NCBI RefSeq assembly: GCF_003265705.1
Contig: NW_020312788.1
Coordinates: forward strand, 1,363,405 to 1,427,404
Source: Callorhinus ursinus
Taxonomy: Eukaryota > Chordata > Mammalia > Carnivora > Otariidae
Reading direction: 5' to 3'
Length of the DNA: 64,000 nt
Shown one piece after another: positions 59,199 to 64,000 of this stretch; within the stretch, counting starts at the first letter, position 1, and each line of letters begins with the position of its first letter. The notes beneath the pieces were generated by a model. The model ran no database searches. It was given only the letters and a program-made list of their open reading frames with translations, and was not told where the DNA came from. The position numbers were made by a program, and so were the translations under genes.

Positions 59199-59539
59199 AA
59201 AAATTAAATCCATCCTCAAAGGACAAAAATTTGTACTGAAGAAGAAACAAACAAAGATGTGCTAGAGATGCTCAAAGCATTCTTTGGACCTCCAAAAATG
59301 CTATAAGAAACAACAGCATTGACAGAATACATGTTTGGTCTCCTACATCACTACTCTGTAAATTTATAAATTTCTTATGTTTCTTTAATTAAACAATCAG
59401 TTATGCCACTCTATAAATCATCTTTACATGTACTTTTAGAGTATATCCATAAGAGAATATTTCAAATAACAATTCCATATATCAAACATAAGGAAATCTC
59501 AAATGTAACTGCTTGGCACTAGTATTAAAATTCATGTCT

Positions 59540-59700
59540 ACTCTCCCACAACCACATGAGCCTGGGAGACTGTAAGCTCCAGATAATTATGGCTGTCACC
59601 TTGATTTTAGCCTTGTGAGACTCTGAGTAGAGAAGCCAGTCATACTTTGACATACAGACACAGTGAGTAAATAAATGAATGCTGTTTTAATCTGTTTAAA
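59540..59700 (+). mobile_element. Possible MaLR LTR 3' end
   Basis: CTTGTGAGACTCTGAGTAGAG and AGTAAATAAATGAATGCTGTTTTAAT resemble the 3' end of an MLT1/MST-type LTR. Short and diverged. Confidence 0.4.
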
Positions 59701-60620
59701 GAAAAAAATTCTATACTAACTTTCTATGATTTGCAGAAAAAGAATGTCAATTATTTTTCCTTGTTAATTTTTTATTAATTTAGATAATTCTTTTCTAAAC
59801 TTGGGCATACATGTGAATAAAGATGAAAAGACAAACAAGTTCTGGCAGATTCCGTACAACTCAGGAATTTTCCATTATTATCCCAGAGGTAGAGACACTG
59901 AGGTTGCACATTGTTGTAACTGTCTAAAAGTTTCCTTCCTATTTGTATTTTGTTCTCTATGAGTTACTGTTATGAAAGTGATGCCAAGTTTGTCCATAGG
60001 TGAGGTAGTTGGGAATGGATCACCATTAAGTGTTTATAAACTGTTTGGTCTTTATTATGAAACTTAATGCAAAATCCAAAATAAATTGAGAAAAGAGAAT
60101 GTGAGAAGCATAGTGAGATTCAAATAAATTCGTCTTAATCCTTAGCTGTCTGCTATACAATTAGCTTCAAGGCCTTGTCAATATCATCATCATCATCACC
60201 ACTCAAAGGAAACAAAGCCCAAAAGGGAAAAAAAAGAAAAACCCACCTTTTTTCAGAGTATTATTTATTACAACAGCATTAGAGCCTCTGTAAAGATAGC
60301 ATCTGAGTTCAGATACTCCAGTATCACACCTATTATGAGTAATAATTATAAAATAAACCAAAATAACCAAATAAAATAAACACTGATTCACTAAAAGTTT
60401 GTCTTCTTTAAAAAAAGACATTATTTTATAACCAAGAAAATACACCAATTTAAGAGGTTACCAAAAATAAAAATTTTACCTCATTTTTCAACCTTCTAAT
60501 TTTATCAGTATATCTATTAAATCTTAGGCAGTTACTGATTCAAAATTAATGAATTGTCATATAAATTATGTTAGTTATTTATAACAACCCCCATTTATGA
60601 AGTACTGTGAGAAGTAAAAC
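59701..60620. other. UBR3 intron, nothing recognised
   Basis: A/T-rich unique-looking sequence with a short (ATC)n at 60180-60200. Confidence 0.5.
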
Positions 60621-60634
60621 TCTCCTACATTCTT

Positions 60635-60665
60635 TTTTTCTAAGATTTACTTATTTATTTATTTG

Positions 60666-60706
<41 letters not shown>

Positions 60707-60853
60707 ACAGGAGTGCAAGGGAGGGGCAGAAGGAGAGGAAGAAGCAGACTCCTCGAGGAGGAGGGAGCCCGATACAGGGCTCAATCCCAGGACCCTGGGA
60801 TCATGACCTAAGCCGAAGGCAGACGTTTAACCAACTGAGCCACCCAGGCACCT
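60635..60853 (-). mobile_element. Can-SINE, antisense, with (GA)n expansion
   Basis: Perfect duplication TCTCCTACATTCTT at 60621-60634 and 60854-60867. The CT-rich part has expanded to a (GA)n run at 60670-60701. Confidence 0.95.
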
Positions 60854-60867
60854 TCTCCTACATTCTT

Positions 60868-61296
60868 AATATATTGAAGGCTTTTATATATACCTTTAAT
60901 ATAAATTATCTGTAACAAATTTAATTACATTGGAAATGAAGTACAACTATATATGTGATTTAAATTGCTCCTGATATAGTTATCAAAGGATGACCTCCTA
61001 ACTACTGAATCAAAGGGAACTGCCAATCTTACCTGAACTTTTGTAGCATAATCTCACTGTTTCTTCCTTTCTCAACCCCCTTGAACGCCACTCTCTACAT
61101 TGTTCCTCTTCTTCCACTCTAGCCATCCATTTTCAGTCACCTTTATAGGTACTCCTTCCTCAGTCATTCCCTTTAATGCTTTTTCCTTATTCTATAAAAG
61201 TTCTATATTAAGTGTTCTCATTATATACACACACTCTTTCATATATAAGCCTTTAACTGCCCACATCTAAAGTGCTAACTAAGAATTCTCCCCTAA
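60868..61296. other. UBR3 intron before the young L1
   Basis: No repeat recognised. The last bases (AACTAAGAATTCTCCCCTAA) should contain the 5' target-site copy of the young L1, whose partner lies beyond the window. Confidence 0.5.
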
Positions 61297-61581
61297 GGGG
61301 GCGGAGCAAGATGGCGGAGGAGTAGGAGACCTAGATTTCGTCTGGTCTCAGGAATTCAGCTGAATAGGGATCAAACCATTCTGAACACCTACGAACTCAA
61401 CAGGAGATCGAACAGGAGAGTAGCAACAACTCTCTGAACAGAGAAGCGACCACTTACTGGAAGGTACGGCGTGCGGAGAAGTGAATCCGAGGCGATATTC
61501 GGGAGGATAGACGGCGGGGGAGGGGCCTCCGCCGGCCGCTTCTGGCAAGTGATAGAGCCGCGGAGCACAAAATCGGACCTT

Positions 61582-62286
61582 TTAGAAGTTGGCTCGGCGG
61601 AGGGACGTCGCTGCAGTGGCTAAGCGGGGGGTAGAATCCTCCCGGGACAGTGTGGTCTCAGGACCCTTGGGGTCACGGAGAGACCGGGGGAGCCTGAGTG
61701 CGCCAGAGCTCCCAGGTATCAGAGCGGGGAAGCCGGCTGCAGAGACGGAGCAGAGTCGCGGGCTCTCAGCTCGGGGTTGCCATAAACTGTGATCTGCGGC
61801 CCAGTCGGGGCACGGCTCCCCCAGCAGGGACCCAACAAGCAGCAGATCCGGGGAGACTCCCCTTCCTTCCCGGGGAGGAGCGGTGCGGGAACGCACTGCA
61901 GGGATCTGCTGGGTTTGGAGACTCCGTGCGGGGTCGGGTGCCAGAGATAGCAACGCTCGATCACAGGCCGGGTGAGCACGGAGTGCGGCCGGAGACCGGG
62001 GACACGGAAGTGACTGCTTTTCTCTGGGGGCACACTGAGGAGCGGGGCCCCGAGTTCTCAGCTCCTCCGGGTGGAGATTGGGAGGCCACCATTTCTGCCC
62101 TGGTCCTCCAAAGCTGTACCGAGAGCTTGCAGGGAACAAAAGCTCCTGAGAGCAAACCGGAGCAGCTTCCTTAGCCCGGACCGACAAGGGCAGGGCAATT
62201 CCGCCTCCGGCAAAGACATTTGGAAACCACAGCAACAGGCCCCTCCCCCAGAAGATCAGCACAAACAGCCAGCAAGCCAAGACCAA
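61582..62286 (-). other. 234-codon antisense ORF in the L1 5' UTR
   Basis: An uninterrupted 234-codon frame runs from an ATG at 62286 to a stop at 61582, opposite to L1 and in the same direction as UBR3. It starts MVLACWLFVLIFWGRGLLLW, a hydrophobic stretch resembling a signal anchor, followed by a Pro/Arg/Ser-rich remainder. High G+C lowers stop frequency, so length alone is weak evidence. Primate L1 carries a short antisense ORF0 in its 5' UTR, but this frame is not recognisably related. Coding status is unproven. Confidence 0.3.
61698..62174 (+). other. 158-codon upstream ORF in the L1 5' UTR
   Basis: This sense-strand ATG-to-stop frame in the GC-rich 5' UTR overlaps the antisense ORF and ends about 940 bp before ORF1. 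It has no recognisable domain. With the smaller frames at 61589-61792 and 62071-62325 it would act as an upstream ORF if scanned, but base composition alone could produce it. Confidence 0.2.
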
Positions 62287-62429
62287 GTTGATCGATCAAG
62301 GAGAATGGGAGAACTCCAGCGCTAGGGGAATACTGCACATAGATTCATGGCTTTTTTTTTTTTTTTTTACCATGATCCATTATTTCATCAAAGTTAATTT
62401 TTGTTGACGGTTTTTTTTTATTCTTTTTC

Positions 62430-62945
62430 CCTTTTTCAACCAACATCTTATCAATCCCTTTTTAAAAAAAAAAAAATTTTATTTTTCATTTTTAGAGTCA
62501 TATTTTATCCCTTCATAGTAGTTACCCTTATTTTTGGCATATATATATAAGTTGTTCTCTCTTTAAAATTTTGAGGTACAGTTTCTTCTAACAGATCAAA
62601 ATATACCCTAAATCACTAGTGTATGGCTTTGTTCTAGTCTCCTGCCTGATCACATTCTCTCCCTTTTTTCCTTTTTTTTTTTTCTTAAATCTTCTTTCTT
62701 TTTTCAAACAACTTATCTTACCAAGTCCTTTTATAAAATCTTTTATAATTTTCATCTTTACAGTCATCTTCCATCCCTTCATTGTATCAACCCTTATTTT
62801 GTACATATATGTCTTTCTTCCTTTAAAATTTTAGGAGGCACTTTTTTCTAACAGACCAAAATACGCCCAAAATCTAGTGTGTGGCACTGATCTATGCACT
62901 AGCCTGATCATATTTGATCATATTCTGCTTTTTTTGTATTGTTTT
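62430..62945 (+). repeat. Two diverged 260-bp tandem copies in the L1 pre-ORF1 spacer
   Basis: The T-rich spacer holds two related units about 260 bp apart. Matching landmarks, in order, are CATCCCTTCAT-type text, TTAAAATTTT, TCTAACAGAYCAAAATA (62587 and 62847) and CTAGTGTRTGGC, followed by a CCTGATCA box and a T run. The units differ by many substitutions and small indels, so the duplication is older than this insertion and probably belongs to the L1 subfamily. Confidence 0.75.
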
Positions 62946-63117
62946 GTTTTTGTTTTTATCTTTTTTTCTTTTTTTTTTCCTCTTTCTTTTTTCTTTCTTT
63001 CCCTTTCTTTTCCCCTGGTTTCAGGTCTTTTCTGATTTATATACAGTATATTTGCTGGGGATGTTGTAAACCTGTTAGCATTTTGTTCTCTCATTCATCT
63101 ATTCTCCTCTGGACAAA

Positions 63118-64000
63118 ATGACAAGACGAAAGAAATCACCTCAGCAAAAAGAACAAGAGGCAGTACCGTCAGCCAGGGACCTACTCAATACGGACATTAG
63201 TACGATGTCGGACCTAGAGTTCAGAATCATGACTTTAAAGATACTAGCTGGGCTTGAAAAAAGCGTGGAAGTTATTAGAGAAACCCTTTCTGGAGAAATA
63301 AAAGAACTAAAATCTAACCAAATCGAAATCAAAAAGGCTATTGATGAGGTGCAATCAAAAATGGGGGCACTAACTGCTAGGATAAATGAGGCAGAAGAGA
63401 GAATCAGCGATATAGAAGACCAAATGATGGAAAATAAAGAGGCTGAGAAAAAGAGAGAGAAACAACTACAGGATCACGAGGGCAGAATTCGAGAGATAAG
63501 TGATACGATAAGACGAAACAACATTAGAATAACTGGGATCCCAGAAGAAGAAGAGAGAGAGAGGGGGGCAGAAGGTATATTGGAGCAAATTATAGCAGAG
63601 AACTTCCCTAATGTGAGGAAGGAAACAGGCATCAAAATCCAGGAGGCACAGAGAACCCCTCTCAAAATCAATAATAATAGGTCAACACCCCGACATCTAA
63701 TAGTAAAACTTACAAGTCTCAGAGACAAAGAGAAAATCCTGAAAGCAGCTCCGGAGAAGAGATATGTAACCTACAATGGTAGAAACATTAGATTGGCAAC
63801 AGACCTATCCACAGAGACCTGGCAGGCCAGAAAGGACTGGCAAGATATCTTCAGAGCACTAAACGAGAAAAATATGCAGCCAAGAATACTATATCCAGCT
63901 AGGCTATCATTGAAAATAGAAGGAGAGATAAAAAGCTTCCAGGACAAACAAAAACTAAAGGAATTTGCAAACACGAAACCAGCCCTCCAAGAAATATTGA
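63118..64000 (+). CDS. LINE-1 ORF1 protein (partial, open to window end)
   Basis: The start ATG opens MTRRKKSPQQKEQE, and 294 codons follow without a stop. Layout matches L1 ORF1p, an RNA-binding trimeric chaperone that packages L1 RNA for retrotransposition. There is a basic N-terminus, a Glu/Lys-rich coiled coil (about residues 25-145, with repeated heptad-like stretches such as RINEAEERISDIEDQM), an RRM-type domain beginning near RRNNIRITGIPEEE, and a C-terminal domain with ARKDWQDIF and QPRILYPARLS. Mammalian ORF1p is usually about 340-370 residues, so about 50 or more are missing only because the window ends. The ATG is the first in this frame after the T-rich spacer. Confidence 0.9.
   Translation, partial: MTRRKKSPQQKEQEAVPSARDLLNTDISTMSDLEFRIMTLKILAGLEKSVEVIRETLSGEIKELKSNQIEIKKAIDEVQSKMGALTARINEAEERISDIEDQMMENKEAEKKREKQLQDHEGRIREISDTIRRNNIRITGIPEEEERERGAEGILEQIIAENFPNVRKETGIKIQEAQRTPLKINNNRSTPRHLIVKLTSLRDKEKILKAAPEKRYVTYNGRNIRLATDLSTETWQARKDWQDIFRALNEKNMQPRILYPARLSLKIEGEIKSFQDKQKLKEFANTKPALQEIL

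Larger units (their letters stand above)
61297..62340 (+). promoter_or_regulatory. CpG-rich L1 5' UTR with internal promoter
   Basis: This roughly 1-kb block is far richer in G+C and in CpG than anything else in the window and forms a small CpG island inside a UBR3 intron. CAAGATGGCGG at 61307-61317 matches the YY1-site context that positions L1 initiation in other mammals. By family knowledge L1 5' UTRs contain a Pol II promoter that starts at base 1, and often an antisense promoter. Promoter activity here is inferred. Confidence 0.75.
61297..64000 (+). mobile_element. Young LINE-1, 5' end to ORF1 (runs off the window)
   Basis: The element starts with a G run and GCGGAGCAAGATGGCGGAGG, the position and sequence expected of the YY1-type box at the start of a full-length mammalian L1. 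The 5' UTR (61297-63117) has a CpG-rich first kilobase and a T-rich second part. ORF1 starts at 63118 and is uninterrupted to the last base. ORF2, the 3' UTR and the 3' target-site duplicate lie outside. It is inserted antisense to UBR3, upstream of the exon at 54597-54685. Lack of stops and intact CpGs suggest recent insertion; activity is not shown. Confidence 0.92.

Noticed and set aside
1..64000. CRISPR-like spaced repeats and operon-like gene clusters
   Set aside because: The recurring units are dispersed retrotransposons with target duplications in a mammalian intron, not a regular array.

Overview
This window is nuclear DNA from a carnivoran mammal, most likely a caniform (arctoid) such as a bear, pinniped or mustelid. 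The evidence is about 32 copies of the tRNA-Lys-derived Can-SINE (head box GCCTGGGTGGCTCAGTCGTT, a CT-rich stretch, then an AATAAA-rich tail), plus carnivore-type LINE-1 tails. Older mammalian repeats (L2, MIR, MER5A-like, MLT1-like) fill much of the rest. The species cannot be named from the sequence alone.

The only host gene found is UBR3, on the minus strand. UBR3 is a RING-type E3 ubiquitin ligase of the UBR family. Seven consecutive internal coding exons lie, in transcription order, at 54597-54685, 39833-39982, 28201-28334, 21905-22015, 16582-16782, 15196-15332 and 9031-9116. Each has consensus splice sites and the reading frame is continuous through all seven (908 nt, 302 complete residues). 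They encode the segment before the RING, the whole RING domain (split over four exons, with the first and second Cys pairs about 80 residues apart) and the start of the C-terminal region. Both ends of the gene lie outside the window. All remaining sequence is intron.

The introns hold nested retrotransposons. 1-9030 is the downstream intron, with a tandem pair of L1 tails near 5.3-5.7 kb. 22.4-23.3 kb is an L1 with a twin-priming inversion. 26.8-26.9 kb is a 77-nt alternating purine-pyrimidine tract. 30.3-33.2 kb is an old antisense L1 broken by SINEs and a younger L1 tail. 34.7-37.1 kb, 47.6-49.5 kb and 58.2-59.2 kb are 5'-truncated L1s. A 100-N assembly gap sits at 52085-52184 inside a SINE tail.

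From about 61297 to the window end is the 5' end of a structurally intact, apparently young L1, antisense to UBR3. It has a CpG-rich 5' UTR of about 1.8 kb with a YY1-like box at its start, a T-rich spacer made of two diverged 260-bp tandem copies, and an ORF1 that stays open to the last base. A 234-codon ORF lies antisense in its 5' UTR. No bacterial-type operon, CRISPR array, rRNA gene or intact tRNA gene is present, and nothing suggests a new multi-gene system. The most interesting material is the young L1 and its possible effect on UBR3 transcription.
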